From NCBI GenBank assembly GCA_036429605.1, contig JAVFKD010000015.1:2379421-2443420 (forward strand): a stretch of 64,000 nt of DNA, written 5' to 3'. The notes beneath the pieces were generated by a model. It had not been told where the DNA came from, did not search any database, and worked only from the letters and a program-made list of their open reading frames with translations. The stretch comes from Cladobotryum mycophilum. Lineage: Eukaryota > Ascomycota > Sordariomycetes > Hypocreales > Hypocreaceae. Position 1 is the first letter of the stretch. Every line of letters starts with the position of its first letter. A program made the position numbers and the translations under genes. Shown one piece after another: positions 24,199 to 36,330 of the stretch.

Positions 24199-26562
24199 AT
24201 GAGTGATAGTCTCACCACGACGTTTACGTCGCCGTTGGCGCTATGCACGACCATGATGCTCCCGGCCAACGGCATCCTTTCCTTGGATGGGAAGCCAGAT
24301 GCTATACTAACGCTCGATAATAATGCTGTCTTCAAAGCGCCATGCCCAACAGCGTCCATTCCAAGCGTCTCCATCGTGGTCAGCTCTCCCGCTAGTAGTG
24401 GTCAATCAAGCCTCAGCCTTTCCGACTCGGGCGACGACGACGATAGCCCTCATTTCTCAGATTTCCGAGATCCATTCTACGCTTCGAGTTTCCCCATCTG
24501 TTACGCCCTCGCTTCTACCACCGTCACTGCGTACATGCTCGTCATCATGCTCTTCGTCACCCCTCGATCGTTCCTTGATAGCGGCGTGGTGTATCTTGGT
24601 CGACGTGGTGGTTTTACAAACAGCTCTTCGGGTGGTGTTACTATTGGTGGACGACCATGGCTACAAAAGGTTGCCGCATTGACTGTTGCCATATCTCTTA
24701 CTATAGCGACGGCCGACACTTTCAAGATTGCCAAGGACCAGTACATATGGGGAGTCCAAAACGCCAAAGTATTACAGAATCAGGTCATGGGAAGTGTTGA
24801 ACTTAGGGCTATTCGCATCATCTCCGACACCTTTCTCTGGCTAGCCCAGGCGCAAACGCTTATTCGATTATTCCCTCGTCAGCGCGAAAAGATCATCATC
24901 AAATGGGCCGCCTTCGCACTCATCACTCTCGACGTCATATTCAGCGCCCTCAACAGCTTTCTCTACACCGATCCGGATACCATTAGCAGCTCTATGCCGA
25001 AGAGCTTTGCGCATCCTATTCCCGCACTGAGTTATCTATTTCAACTATCACTCGGTGTACTGTACGCCGCCTGGGTCATTTACTACGCACTGATGAAGAA
25101 ACGATACGCCTTCTATCATCCGCTCATGAAAAATATGTGCTTAGTGGCCATAATGTCGTTAACTGCCATTGTCATACCTGTCGTTTTCTTCATTCTTGAC
25201 ATTTCGAAACCCGAATTTACCGGATGGGGAGACTACGTGCGATGGGTTGGCGCGGCGGCAGCAAGTGTTGTGGTTTGGGAGTGGGTTGAGCGTATCGAGG
25301 CGCTTGAACGTGAAGAGAAGAAGGATGGCATTCTTGGGAGGGAAGTGTTTGATGGGGATGATACTTTGGAGGTTAATGCATCGCAGCATCCTTGGCCGCG
25401 AAATCGCAAAGGTCGGAAAGGAGGTGGCCATGATACCGGTGGCGGCGGCACCAGTGAGAGACAACAAGAGTCTGCTACATCTAACGCCTGGTCAAATATA
25501 CCGGTGATTAGCAGTAGACACCGTGATCGCGACCGCGATCACGGTCAACATGGCGACACACGCGGTACCAGCGCGGAGCATGCAGAGAGGACGATGGGAA
25601 ATATTCTACGGCCAGCTGTGTGGTTAACTAGGCCAGCACCAGCCGTAACCCCAATCAGCAGAACCGATACCGCAAGCGCAGAGAGTACCGTTTACGCCGT
25701 CAGATATCAAGGAGGCTCTGACGCGATGACAAGAACCCCAGAGCCGCCGCTTCAGCTTCAAAACATGTCAGAGTCTTCGAGGCAGACCAATGTGCTGCAC
25801 AGCCCTTACGTAGCAGGAGACGTGCCACCATCGACCCAGTCACCTGCGTCTGTCTCTCAAAACGGGCATGTTGTGGGACATACGCCAAGTATTTCAATCG
25901 ATCTCGAAGCCAACCGTACAGAACCAAGCGAAGGCCGCTGGCAGACTCTCGTGCAAACTGCGAATCCTCTTTTCAATCGTGGTGGCGAGACATCGTCGGC
26001 CCAACCCTTATCCGACTCCCCACCAACAACAAACCAACAGAGAACCCAAACCGAGAATAGAAGTCGGTGGGATATACGAGCTAGACTGGAAGAATTCGCC
26101 GCAAACCAAGCCGAGAAGATTCGCGAGCGATTGCAGCCAACGACAGACACAGATAGTCTTCCTGTGACAGTGATTCCAGCGCCAGCGCGACGTGGAGCGG
26201 CTCTTCAGCAAGTACTTGAGGAGGAAGAGTTGGGCAGCTCAGCAGCATCGGCAATCAGACGTGCACGACGACGCAGCACTAGCGACTCGGATGAATCGGA
26301 CGATGGGGTTGGCGCAAGCGGACGAAGAAATATGGCAGCAGGTACGACACGATCAAGAGAGGGACCAATACCGCCAACAAGTCCCCCATTATGGCCCGGA
26401 GTGCGTCATAGACAGATGTTATATGATGACGATGATGCCTACTCATACGACGATTCGATTACAGAGAGCTTGTCTGTGGTATCTCATGACCAGGGGCGGG
26501 AACTAGAACCGGAGCCAGATGACAGACGCACAGCAGCAGGAAGGCCGCCCGGCAACTCATAA
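24199..26562 (+). CDS. palH: PalH/Rim21 seven-transmembrane pH sensor
   Basis: Plasma-membrane sensor of ambient alkaline pH; it acts with the arrestin PalF and the ESCRT machinery to trigger PacC processing. Single exon, 787 residues. After an N-terminal stretch of about 95 residues come seven hydrophobic segments between about 95 and 370 (among them ICYALASTTVTAYMLVIMLF, WAAFALITLDVIFSAL, YLFQLSLGVLYAAWVIYYAL and VAIMSLTAIVIPVVFFIL). The conserved fungal PalH motif WEWVERIEALEREEKKDGIL and GREVFDGD follow directly. The long cytoplasmic tail (about 400-787) is Ser/Thr/Arg-rich and disordered, as expected for PalF binding. An 11-bp inverted repeat lies in the tail-coding part (25520-25545). 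No frameshift is seen. Confidence 0.92.
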   Translation: MSDSLTTTFTSPLALCTTMMLPANGILSLDGKPDAILTLDNNAVFKAPCPTASIPSVSIVVSSPASSGQSSLSLSDSGDDDDSPHFSDFRDPFYASSFPICYALASTTVTAYMLVIMLFVTPRSFLDSGVVYLGRRGGFTNSSSGGVTIGGRPWLQKVAALTVAISLTIATADTFKIAKDQYIWGVQNAKVLQNQVMGSVELRAIRIISDTFLWLAQAQTLIRLFPRQREKIIIKWAAFALITLDVIFSALNSFLYTDPDTISSSMPKSFAHPIPALSYLFQLSLGVLYAAWVIYYALMKKRYAFYHPLMKNMCLVAIMSLTAIVIPVVFFILDISKPEFTGWGDYVRWVGAAAASVVVWEWVERIEALEREEKKDGILGREVFDGDDTLEVNASQHPWPRNRKGRKGGGHDTGGGGTSERQQESATSNAWSNIPVISSRHRDRDRDHGQHGDTRGTSAEHAERTMGNILRPAVWLTRPAPAVTPISRTDTASAESTVYAVRYQGGSDAMTRTPEPPLQLQNMSESSRQTNVLHSPYVAGDVPPSTQSPASVSQNGHVVGHTPSISIDLEANRTEPSEGRWQTLVQTANPLFNRGGETSSAQPLSDSPPTTNQQRTQTENRSRWDIRARLEEFAANQAEKIRERLQPTTDTDSLPVTVIPAPARRGAALQQVLEEEELGSSAASAIRRARRRSTSDSDESDDGVGASGRRNMAAGTTRSREGPIPPTSPPLWPGVRHRQMLYDDDDAYSYDDSITESLSVVSHDQGRELEPEPDDRRTAAGRPPGNS
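25520..25545 (+). repeat. Perfect 11-bp inverted repeat, 4-base loop, in palH
   Basis: Arms ACCGTGATCGC (25520-25530) and GCGATCACGGT (25535-25545) around GACC. The sequence encodes an alternating His/Arg/Asp stretch, so coding constraint alone may explain it. Confidence 0.85.
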
Positions 26563-28746
26563 GCTTCTGTCTACATATGGATAAGAAGTTCGCTCTTGCG
26601 TGTACTATTTGTAATTGGTCTGTTTTTTAAAGCGTGGCGTTTGGTTCCGGCTCTAGGCTCAGGGAAAGAGTCTTTTATTGTTCAAATATAGATACCTGAG
26701 TGCGATTGATACCACTGGATGCGAAAGAAAAAAAGGGAGCGGGATCTTTTTGATGAGAAAAATGTGAAGCATATTCACAGAGCAGCACAGCACAGCACAG
26801 CACAGCATGGGTCCGGGGTTCGGGTTTGGGGGATTGGGTTTTTTCCACCCCGGGATGGAGTTTGGGAATTTTCAAGTCTCCGATTAGAACGGAGTAGTGT
26901 CTTGCGGAGACATGGTATATATGATTGGACATGTGTGATTGGACATATGAGCTGAAGCTGTTTGTAATTTCAGGGTATTATATGTGTATATATTCATGCA
27001 AGTAAGAGAGGATGATTGGCATAGTATGAATGTCAGCTTGATTAATGTGTCTGTATCTGTTACTTGGGAGGCCTGACGGAATATCAGGGGTTCAAGACAG
27101 TAGCACGTGAGGACTGTTAAGGTTTTGGATGAAATTTGGCAGGGACCCTTAACTTTAAGCTAGATTAGGATATAGTGAGTGGACATGGTGCATATTAGTG
27201 CATGGGGGCCATGGTGCATGTATTGGTGCATGGGAGCCATGATATACAAGTATGTACGAGTACTTGGTAACAAGGATCCAGCATATCTATGCCCTAGCTA
27301 TGTTAGTGCAAAGGGAAGGGGAGAAAAGAAAGAAGAAAAAGGAAAAAAAAAAAGAGGAACCCCATTTGATTTAAAATTAAAAATTAATGTTGAGCGCTAA
27401 ATAAGGCAAGCCGCATGAAACCACTTCAGCTAATTTGGGAGTTATGTTGCCCTGTTGTCCTCCACCACCACGCGGAAACTTATGGGGATGGGAGAAAGCC
27501 TTGACTCCTGAGAGAGACAGAGGGAGAGACAAAGCTGATATGATTTGGCTTGGCTTGACGTTTGAGTTGACAGATGATGGGGCCAAAGTGGAGAACAATT
27601 TTGTCTCTGTCTTTCCTTTTCTCTTTTTCTTTTCTTCCCCCATCTTGAATGCACCTCGGCTATCATGAGATTCTTCTTGTACCTTATGTACCTGTGCCCG
27701 TGCTTCTGCTTCTGCGTGTACATACAAGTATTTGGCTGAGGTGTTTTTGTCTTGCTTGAATCGGAAGCTTGGCGTCTTGTCTTTGTTCGTTCTTACCTGT
27801 ATGTATCTATGTCTGAGCCGCTGCTTCACACACTGGTAATGGTAATTGCAAGTGGCATGCACGACGTCGGCGAACAGAAACGCAGAGACCATTCTTTCCT
27901 GTGTCTGTCTCTCTCTTCCCTTGTCTTGTTATTTACTAGGTAGCTTAGTTAGTTTTCTCGGCTTTTACTTGTACATACTGCCAGGTCTTGACAAGGTGTT
28001 ATTTTCGTCTTCTTCTTTTCTTCTTCATTATTTTACGCCGTGATCTTTTTTATATTTTTTTTAGTGACATCGAAGGTATCCATAGATACTTGTGCTTCTG
28101 CCCTTCCCTCTCTGTCTCTTTCTTACACTTCTACTTCTTTCTCTTCTTCTTCTTCTCTTCTATAAAGCCGTTTGTTCCATCTTTTTCGGGCGACAGACCG
28201 CCATTTAAGGCTGAAGCCGCCCCCAGAGCAGCAGCACAACCGAAAAGTAAAGCAAAGCACACGCACACGCACGCACGCACACACACACGTCATAAAAGCT
28301 GAACCTTTTGGAACTTTGACTCGCGTGACAGGTGGCAGACGAAAAATCCTTATTTCTCTCCTTCTGAATATATATCTTTTTTTTCACTTTTTTATTATAT
28401 TCCCTATTTTGGTGGGTGTCCTGCCATTCTTTGGAGATCTGTGCAGATTTAAGTAAAAGAGCAACCACAAACGACGTCGAAATTGTAACCTGGCACCATC
28501 TACCCACCTACCTTCCTACCTGCCTTAGTACCTGAAAGAGAAAAAAAAGGGGGGCAGAGACGATCAGCACAAACACAAGCACAAGCACAAGCGCCAGCAC
28601 CGACGCCAGCACCGCTACCATAACTACCTAAACAACAACCACGACAACCACAACTATAACTACAACCACAGCAGCAACAACAACAATAATACTAATAATA
28701 AAGACGAACAACGACCTCGACGGCGCTGTTAATTGACGATATCGCA
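26563..28746. other. Intergenic palH-LAG1, long pyrimidine-rich leader
   Basis: About 2.2 kb without a conserved ORF. From about 27600 to 28500 the + strand is strongly T/C-rich, typical of a fungal promoter or leader. A CA/CGCA-rich block is at 28255-28290 and a CACAAG repeat at 28570-28595, just before the LAG1 start. Confidence 0.55.
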
Positions 28747-30188
28747 ATGTCAGAAATCGAACCGTTTCCCTTATACAACACTTCGGTGGATCAATTGACT
28801 CCTACCGACGAACATGGGGCTCGTCGCAGACGCAAGAGCAGTGGCCTTGGAGGTGAAATCCGCGCTGGCGACACTGGCCCTTCCTTGGCCTCGAGCAGAG
28901 CCAGTCTTGATGCTGGCGACCATGTATGCCTTCCTCTCTTCTATCAAACCCATCTACTGCTACTGCTACTGCTACTGCTACTGCTACTGCTACCACTGCG
29001 ATTGCAGCTGCTTCTTATCATCTTACTAACTCGAAGCCACCAAAGCAGGACGAAAGCAAGCGCCTCTCTAAACGTCGCCGAGCCCGAGGTCTCATCTCGC
29101 GCATTCGCCAAGTCATGATCAAGCACACCTTCGTCCTCCCGGCCTTCACCCTCGCCGCCCTCCTATCTTGCTACGCCATGAACCCGAGCGAGGCTAACCC
29201 GCTGCATCACTTCATCTTCCTGTCCTATCCTCTCCCCCAAGATGACCCTTCCTCGCCCCAGCACTATGGCAAGGGCAAGTGGGATATCGCTTTTGTCGCC
29301 TTCTACACCGTCGTCCTCTCCTTCACCCGCGAATTTATCATGCAGGAAATCCTTCGCCCTCTCGCTCGCAGGAGTGGTCTCGGTAAGGCTAAACAGGCCC
29401 GTTTCATGGAGCAGTTGTACACGGCAATCTACTTTGGTGTCCTCGGTCCCGCCGGCATGTACGTCATGAGTCGCACCCCCGTTTGGTATTTCAACACCCG
29501 CGGCATGTACGAGAACTTCCCCCACAAGACGCATGAAGGCGTCGTCAAGTTCTACTATCTCTTCCAGGCCGCCTACTGGGCTCAGCAAGCCATTGTTCTC
29601 GTCCTAGGTATGGAGAAGCCGCGCAAGGATTTCAAGGAACTCGTTGGTCATCACATTGTCAGTTTGGCCCTCATTGGTCTCAGCTACCGTTTCCACTTCA
29701 CCTACATGGGCATCGCTGTCTACATCACCCACGACATTAGCGACTTCTTCCTCGCCTCCTCCAAAGTCCTGAATTACCTTGACCACCCCATCGTCGCCCC
29801 TTACTTTGCTCTATTTGTCGGCGTCTGGGTCTACCTGCGCCACGTCATCAACATCAGAATTATCTGGTCCATCTTCACCGAGTTCAAGACCATCGGTCCC
29901 TTTGAGATGGACTGGGAGGCTGAGCAGTACAAGTGCCCGCTTAGCCAGGTCATTACCAGTGGTCTGCTCTCGTGCCTTCAGGCCCTCAATCTCTTCTGGC
30001 TGTTCTACATTCTTCGCATCGCATTCCGTTTCATCCGTGATAAGGAGGCCACAGATGACAGATCCGAGGATGAAGATGAGGACAGCGAGGTATCCGTGCA
30101 GAAGACCAAGGGAAAGAAGGTTCCTGCGCTAGAGGTAAACGGCCATGCGCTCAACGGCAAGGCCAAGAATGGCTCTGCCAAACATTAA
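28747..30188 (+). CDS. LAG1: Ceramide synthase, Lag1 family
   Basis: Endoplasmic-reticulum acyltransferase that joins a fatty acyl-CoA to a sphingoid base to make (dihydro)ceramide. Two exons: 28747-28923 and 29049-30188, about 438 residues. The intron has a GTATGC donor, a TACTAAC branch site and a CAG acceptor; both sides are in phase 0, joining DAGDH to DESKRLSKRRR. A basic N-terminal region is followed by several membrane segments and the TLC domain (about 170-385). The Lag1 motif with the catalytic histidines is at about 260-298 (HHIVSLALIGLSYRFHFTYM, then HDISDFFLASSK). The C terminus is acidic then Lys-rich, as in yeast Lag1. Filamentous fungi carry two paralogues (LagA/BarA and LagB); I cannot say which this is. 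Confidence 0.93.
28954..28989 (+). repeat. (CTACTG)6 microsatellite inside LAG1 intron
   Basis: Six exact copies of CTACTG between the donor and the branch point of the LAG1 intron. If the intron is retained, exon 1 reads through it as a poly-leucine stretch before stopping at 29118. Confidence 0.9.
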
Positions 30189-32233
30189 TGCTGGGGCAGA
30201 CGGGACGGTGCTCAACTTGGCGAGCATATGATTTTACGCAGAAATAAAAGACATCAAGAAAAAGAAACACGAAGTTGAATGAGTTCATGGGACCCGGGAT
30301 ATTTCCAATTCGCTTCTTCTGGCCCTGGAGGTTATCTCTTTTCCTCTCTGCCCACTTTGATGATGGGTATGAGGCTCTTGGCACAAAAAGCATGGGGAAA
30401 TGGCGTTTTGAACATCAAACTACGGGACACATTAATTGTAATTCATGAGTAAGGGCTAACGGGATATGTGGCTCGCTCTTGGGAGGTGGGAAGGTAGGGA
30501 TCACAAATACCTTGCATGAGATGGGATAGGCTGGGATGGGGTGATTTCGATGGCGATATGACTTTAAGATGAACCGGGCGCGAGGCGAGAAGAGCATCTA
30601 ATCGGTCAAATCAGACCAAGGAGAGGGTTGACAAGAAAAGCCAACTCTCTGACATGCGATGACATGATTTCATAGCACGTCGATTTGGACTGTTTATGAG
30701 GTTAATTCATCGTATTCTATCCTACAAAAGGAGCCGGTGAGGACAAAAGAGCATCCAATGTCTTGTAATGGATCCGCCGTCTACACACATGGGCCTCATA
30801 GTCTGAAGATGAGAAATAGGAGAAAGATCAGGGCCAAGCTCGAACGATGATGGATATCTGGTTTCTCTTTCTTGCTTGCTTTCTTTCTTTCTTTCATCTT
30901 CAAGCAACTTTCATGTATATTACTTCTTTTTTCTTCCACATTTCTGGATCTTTTTCTTCAGTGTATTTTCTACGAGAAACACAAGATTCTAAAATGCAAC
31001 AGGCGCGAGCTGAGTCCAAAGTGAACAATATTTCCAATCAAACAATTTCAAGAATTAAACAAAACCACTAAAACGAAATGCACAAGATAGGATTTAAGTA
31101 ATGTGTTATTTCATTTGTTTTTTTCCATGCCAATATTTTATGGCCGACCAAGAACAAGAAAAACTTTCTTTAGCAAAATGTGGTATACCCCTTTAATGCT
31201 CAATGAGCCCCTTTTGTAAAAGGAAAAAAACACAAAAATCCCCAAGGAGACCTAAAAGCCTCTATATGAAGCCTCCCTGCGGAGGCACAAAAGCAAAGTG
31301 TATGGTATGTAGACATGGCTGAACAAACAAAACAAGAAAAAACACAAAAAAAAATAGACACGAGGCGGCCCTGATCGCCTGAATAGTTCCGGTTATCCAT
31401 CGCCCGTCCGTTTCAGTGCGCGAAAGCAAAAAAAAAAAAAAAAAAAAAGTCATGTAGACCTCTCAATCAACTCGTCCCTTCGTCGCCTCGTTAGGGGACA
31501 TTCGTGATAATAAAACACAAGACCACAAAAATTCAGATACAAAAGCAAGGTATAATCGTAATGACAACCGCAACTCCGTCGTATATCAGCCCTTCCTTAA
31601 ACATCATGCTCGTCGTCCTAAACCTCCTATGGTATGGCGGCGGCAAACTCAAGCGACGTTCAAACAGAGGAGATGACATGTCCTCGGCACTCCGGCCTGA
31701 CTGGTAACAAAAGTTCAAACAATGAGGAAACGCAGTGATTGAGTAATACAACACACATTATGTGCCCTCACTTGTTGCAGTGAGTAACGAAATTTGAGTT
31801 CAAAAATGTTGGAAATGCATCAAGTCCAATGCCTGTGTGGCCCTTATGCGGTCCAAGAAAAATAAGCAACCAAGTCAATCTCGAATCAACCTCGCAAGGT
31901 AAGTCATCGTTCTACTCGAAGATCTAATTTCGAGTGATGGATCGATAAGTTATTTGCGTCAATTCGAAAGGCGGTGCCAAATTCCAAACGAGAGTCGTAT
32001 TATGTTTGGTTAGCCTCAGCGGCGCCTTATGCAGCAATGAAAAATGAGTCGATGTAAACGAAACAGTGCCTCCCCTAACGCCGTTGTAATGCAATCTTCA
32101 TGCCAGTTCCGATATGCGAAATTCGCAGACATCAGCGTTCTCAATATCGTAAGCAAAATGGAGGGTCATGAAGACCCTGCGTATGAAATCAAAATGAAAA
32201 TGATGACAAGAGATGGATATAGTTAGTTCGAAT
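30189..32233. other. Convergent intergenic LAG1-HMT1
   Basis: About 2 kb between two converging genes, holding both 3' regions. A T/C-rich stretch at 30865-30960 and an A-rich run at 31429-31448 are visible. No conserved ORF or RNA gene is seen. Confidence 0.55.
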
Positions 32234-35200
32234 TCATTGCCGATCTTTGGAAAACTCTTTGGGAGCTTTAGGAGAGGGTTCTTTAGGTGAAGCCTGCTCA
32301 GTAGAGCGCTGCTGAGAAGATAGCTCATCAAGAGTTGCCTCATCAGAACTCTCATCAGAAGAATGCTCCTCCGTAGAGTCCTCATCAGGTGAATGCTCAT
32401 CCGGAGAATCTTCATCGGGTGAATGCCCATCGGGAGCACAGTCATGATGCGTGTGCGTAGATTCAGCATCAGAGGATGATGAAGATGTTACTTCTTGCCC
32501 ATCACCGCGAAGCTTCTTCCCATGCATGTTCGCACGTCTCATGGCCCGCGCGGCCCTGGAATGAGCTTCTCTAGCCACATCCAGTGCTCGCTCAGCCCGG
32601 ATCTGCTTTTCCCACATGGATGCATATCGCCCACGGGCAGATAGCAGTTCATCATGGGTTCCCTTCTCGATGATCTCTCCGTTGTGCAGGACAATGATTT
32701 GGTCAGCATGTGTAATGGTCGAAAGTCGATGCCTAAAAAAATTTGCGGTCAGTTTGGTCACAGCGAGTCAGCAAGGTAAGGCAGGAAACTTACGCAATAA
32801 CCAGCAAGGTGCGGCCCTGGCCGATAGCCCAAACGTTGTGTTGGATCTCTTGTTCAGTGTGTGAATCCAAGGCGGATGTCGCTTCATCCAACATGATGAC
32901 TCTAGGATCTTTGAGGATTGTGCGTGCGATGGCCACTCGTTGCTTCTCACCACCACTCAGTCGCAAGCCTCGCTCTCCAACTTGTGTCTCATACCCATCC
33001 GGGAACGACAAGATGCGATCGTGAATACTAGCGGCGCGGCACGCTGCAAAAACTTCCTCCTCTGTTGCCTGAGGATTGGCGTACTTCAAGTTGTACATGA
33101 GCGATTCGTTGAAGAGCGTGGTATCCTGGGGAACGACACCAATGTGACGCCTCACAGAGTTGATTGTAAGATCCCTGACATTAACGCCGTCGAATTCGAT
33201 ACTGCCCTCATCGCAATCGTAGTAGCGGAACATGTGTCTGAACAATGTCGATTTGCCACCCCCGGACTCGCCAACAAATGCTGTCGTCGTTCCCGGAGCA
33301 CATTCGAAGCTGATGTTACGCAAAGCGGGTCTTCGACTGTCGTAAGAGAAACAAACGTTGTTCCAGCGCACATGTCCGCTAAAGTTCTCCAGCGGCTTTG
33401 CATGTGGTGTATCGACAACAGTAGGCTGGATCTTGAAGAGCTCGAGAAGGCGCTCGCCGGAAATCATGGACTGCTGTACAGTCCTGTAGAATGAACCGAA
33501 GAAGTTGAGGGGACCCTGAAGTTGAGCGAGGTAAGACACCACGGTGAACCAGTCGGCAGTCGTTCTTATACCGACAGCTACTTGCCAGCCACAAACCAGA
33601 GCGGTCACTATTCGGCCAAGATTGAAGACTACAGTCTGGCAGATGTTCATCATAACCATTCCCATCTGAACCTGGATTTCAGCCTTTTGGTAAGCTGCAA
33701 CCTTGGATCGATAACGATTCGATTCGAATTCTTCAGCGTTGAAATATTTGACTGTCTCGTAACTAGAGATCGAGTCATTTTTAACAGCTTCCTCCTCGCG
33801 ATCTGCGTTTGTCATCTCTCTTCGTTGGTCGGCTCGAGTAGAGGCCATCTTAATCGTCATGTAAAGATACCAGCAAGTATCAACCAAGTTGAGTTGGGCG
33901 TAGAGCGGTCCATAGTTGTAGTAAAAGACGGAGATCGACAGAAACAAATCAAACAGCATAGGGATGACCTGGAAGGTGACTTGTTCTAAAAATGAGTTGA
34001 TAGCTGAACCCTTGTTGAGGGCCGAAAGAACTTCGCCAGTTCGTTTGGACAAATGAAAGTCGAGACTGAGGGAGTGGACGTGGTTAAAGGCCGCCGCCGT
34101 CAAGCCTCGGTAAGAATACTGGGAGACAGGGATCCAAAGCAGAGATCTCAAAGATCCCAAAAGCCCAGATTGGCCTTGGAGGATCCATAAGATGCCGAGC
34201 TTAACGAACTCCATGAGTGGAAAGTTATCCATTGTGAGGGGGTCTCCTCGGTGAACGTCTTCTACGACCACTTGCAACTTTTTGACCACCATACCAATCT
34301 GATACGGAACACACATGTTGACGATCCGCTGCATGATTACAAGAATGAAACAGAGCACGACCTGAAATTTTAGAATAGAAGAATCCTTGGGCCACAAGTA
34401 TGGGAAGAATAGAGAGTAGCCTCTAACATACTCCCACCAAGTCTTGTGGGGGATCTTCTGGGGTCTGTAGAAAGCAGCATGCTCGTCTTTGTTGCTGCAG
34501 CTGGCAGCTGGTGGCTTAGTAGCATTCGACATGGTTCTACCTCGAGATCGTCGGCCATTAGCCTCCACGGAGTTGGGATCCTGCGTCGTGTCGTACGTTC
34601 GGCTGTGTCCATTAAGCAGTGGTGTCGACTCTGTGGCGCGACGGCCCTCCTCGAGCTTTCTTTCTTCGGTGTAGCGATATTTCTGGACCCAGGAGGCACA
34701 GTATATGGCAATTGCGCCCAGGATGTGGATAAGTCGAACAAAGTACAGGGCCAAATCGATCTTGACCCAGTAGTCGACGCAGCTGCCCTCATTGGATGGA
34801 CCATCCTGCTCCGACGTGCGTAGGAAATGGCAATCAGCAGCAACGAAGTAGGTAGATATGCAAATAGTGAGCTCTCCAACGAAGCCTAGAACCCATACAA
34901 GCAAGTGAATAACGTTGGGGCCTTTGCGCCAGTCGAACAGGGAAAAGAGGATGTAAAGATAGAAGAAGGTAGCGCCAAGGACATGAACCTAGAAGACGGC
35001 GTGTAAGTCAATGAAGCCTGAAGGAGAAAAAAACGAACAAATTTGTAGCCCTGAAATGCGCCTAATCTTGAAGAGGGAGACAAGGGAAATGAGCAAACAA
35101 ACATACCACAGTCCATTCTCCAGCCCAGGGAAGCCCCTGCTTTGACCATTTATAAGGGTTCTCGTACCAAAAGGCATGGTTGAACATGGCCAAGCCAGTT

Positions 35201-35550
35201 CCAACATAGCTGAAGAAGACGATGGCAGCCAGATAACGGAAAACATTCTTAGCCACGGGGCCAAAACGAGGCCCAATCTTGCGCTCGCCATCGGTTTTCT
35301 TCTTTCGCTTGGTCACAGGCAGGGGCTTTCCACCGGGGCCTTTGACGGTCGATTGTATAAGATCTTCTTCTTTCTTAGCGTTGAAGACGCTGTACCAGGC
35401 GGCGCAAGAGATGAATGCCGTAAGTAGGACTAGAGAATAGAGGTATTGGGTGTCCCTGAGGACAACTTCGGCGAGGGAGAGGTCTCTACCACCGCCAGGA
35501 GCGGGGAGAGAGCCTCGAAAGTCGTCGGGCGGCGTGTCGTCGGCGGCCAT
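32234..35550 (-). CDS. HMT1: Hmt1-type vacuolar ABC transporter (ABCB6-like)
   Basis: Half-type ABC transporter of the vacuolar membrane; family members move phytochelatin/glutathione-metal complexes such as cadmium. Three exons on the - strand: 35550-35107, 34988-32794 and 32732-32234, about 1,045 residues. The start MAADDTPPDDF is the first ATG. An extra N-terminal membrane domain of several helices (about 1-260), typical of Hmt1/ABCB6, precedes the six-helix core (about 330-650). The nucleotide-binding domain has Walker A GESGGGKS near 719, signature LSGGEKQR near 823, Walker B VIMLDEATSAL and the H-loop in VIAHRLST, which spans the last intron. After about 920 the tail holds three acidic decapeptide repeats with His. 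The family is longer at its tail here than fission yeast Hmt1 (830 residues). Confidence 0.92.
32336..32425 (-). repeat. Three 10-residue acidic/His repeats in HMT1 tail
   Basis: Tandem 30-base units encode HSPDEDSPDE, HSPDEDSTEE and HSSDESSDEA. A His-rich stretch (THTHHDCAPDG) comes just before. Composition suits metal binding or phosphorylation; neither is shown. Confidence 0.85.
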
Positions 35551-36330
35551 CACGGTGAACTGCAGACGCAATGGGTGAGCGTGACGAAACGTGAGGGTAG
35601 ACGGGACGAGACGGAGAGGAAGAGGAGAGCGTGGGGGAAATTTGTTTGTTGTGCGGATGGAAAAGAGTGAATGTGATGCCCAGTGGCAAGGAAACGAGGG
35701 ACAGTTTGACGGTTTGAAAGTTGACAAAGAGGATGACTGTGCCTGTGCCTGTGGCAGAAGAGGGGCGATGATGCCGGGGGTGGTGTTTGCGGAAGTTCTG
35801 TCACGGGGGGCAAAAAAGGATACGAGGAAGAGTGGAGGGGGATAGTGAACTTACAGTGAGCGATGTGGGCAGTCACCTGGATCGAACCATTGCCGGGCCG
35901 TGGCAATTGGCAGGGCGGAGAGGAAGAGGGGGATGGCAGAAAGAGCGTGAAGAGGTGAGAATAAAGTGAGATTGAAGAGTGAATGAAGAAGGGCGAGAAG
36001 ATACGGGAGAAAAGAAGCGAAGAAGTGTTTGATGTCGTAGTAAAAAGACGTCAAAAGATGGACCGCGGACGGTGCTTTTGGGGTCTTTGTCACTACCTCT
36101 TCTTAGCGGGTACGGTGCATTGAAAAGCCTGGGCAATGGCCCCTCAACTTGGAGGGGCGTGTGGGTATGAGAGTGAGGGCGAGGGTGAGGGCGAGGGTGA
36201 GAGAGAGAGGTGTGCGCTTGGGTGGGTGTGGTGTGGTGTGTGTACGCCGTATGTGGTGTGTTAATGTTGAGGTGTGAAGGTCGGTGGGCAATAGGTGGAT
36301 GGATGGATGGATGGATGAGGGTTGATGGGG
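35551..36330. other. HMT1 upstream region
   Basis: Presumed promoter and leader of HMT1, pyrimidine-rich on its coding strand. It includes a GAGGGCGAGGGT tandem repeat (36175-36200) and a (GGAT)n run near 36297-36316. I did not find a convincing metal-response element. Confidence 0.45.

Noticed and set aside
28747..29118. LAG1 N terminus read as a frameshifted gene
   Set aside because: A canonical 125-base intron with a TACTAAC branch point joins the two frames exactly.
35551..35727. N-terminal extension of HMT1 to 35727
   Set aside because: The upstream frame begins at a TTG codon; the first ATG is at 35550.
35872..35895. B-box-like sequence (GGTTCGATCC on the - strand) suggesting a tRNA
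   Set aside because: No pairing T arm, acceptor stem or A box could be placed around it.
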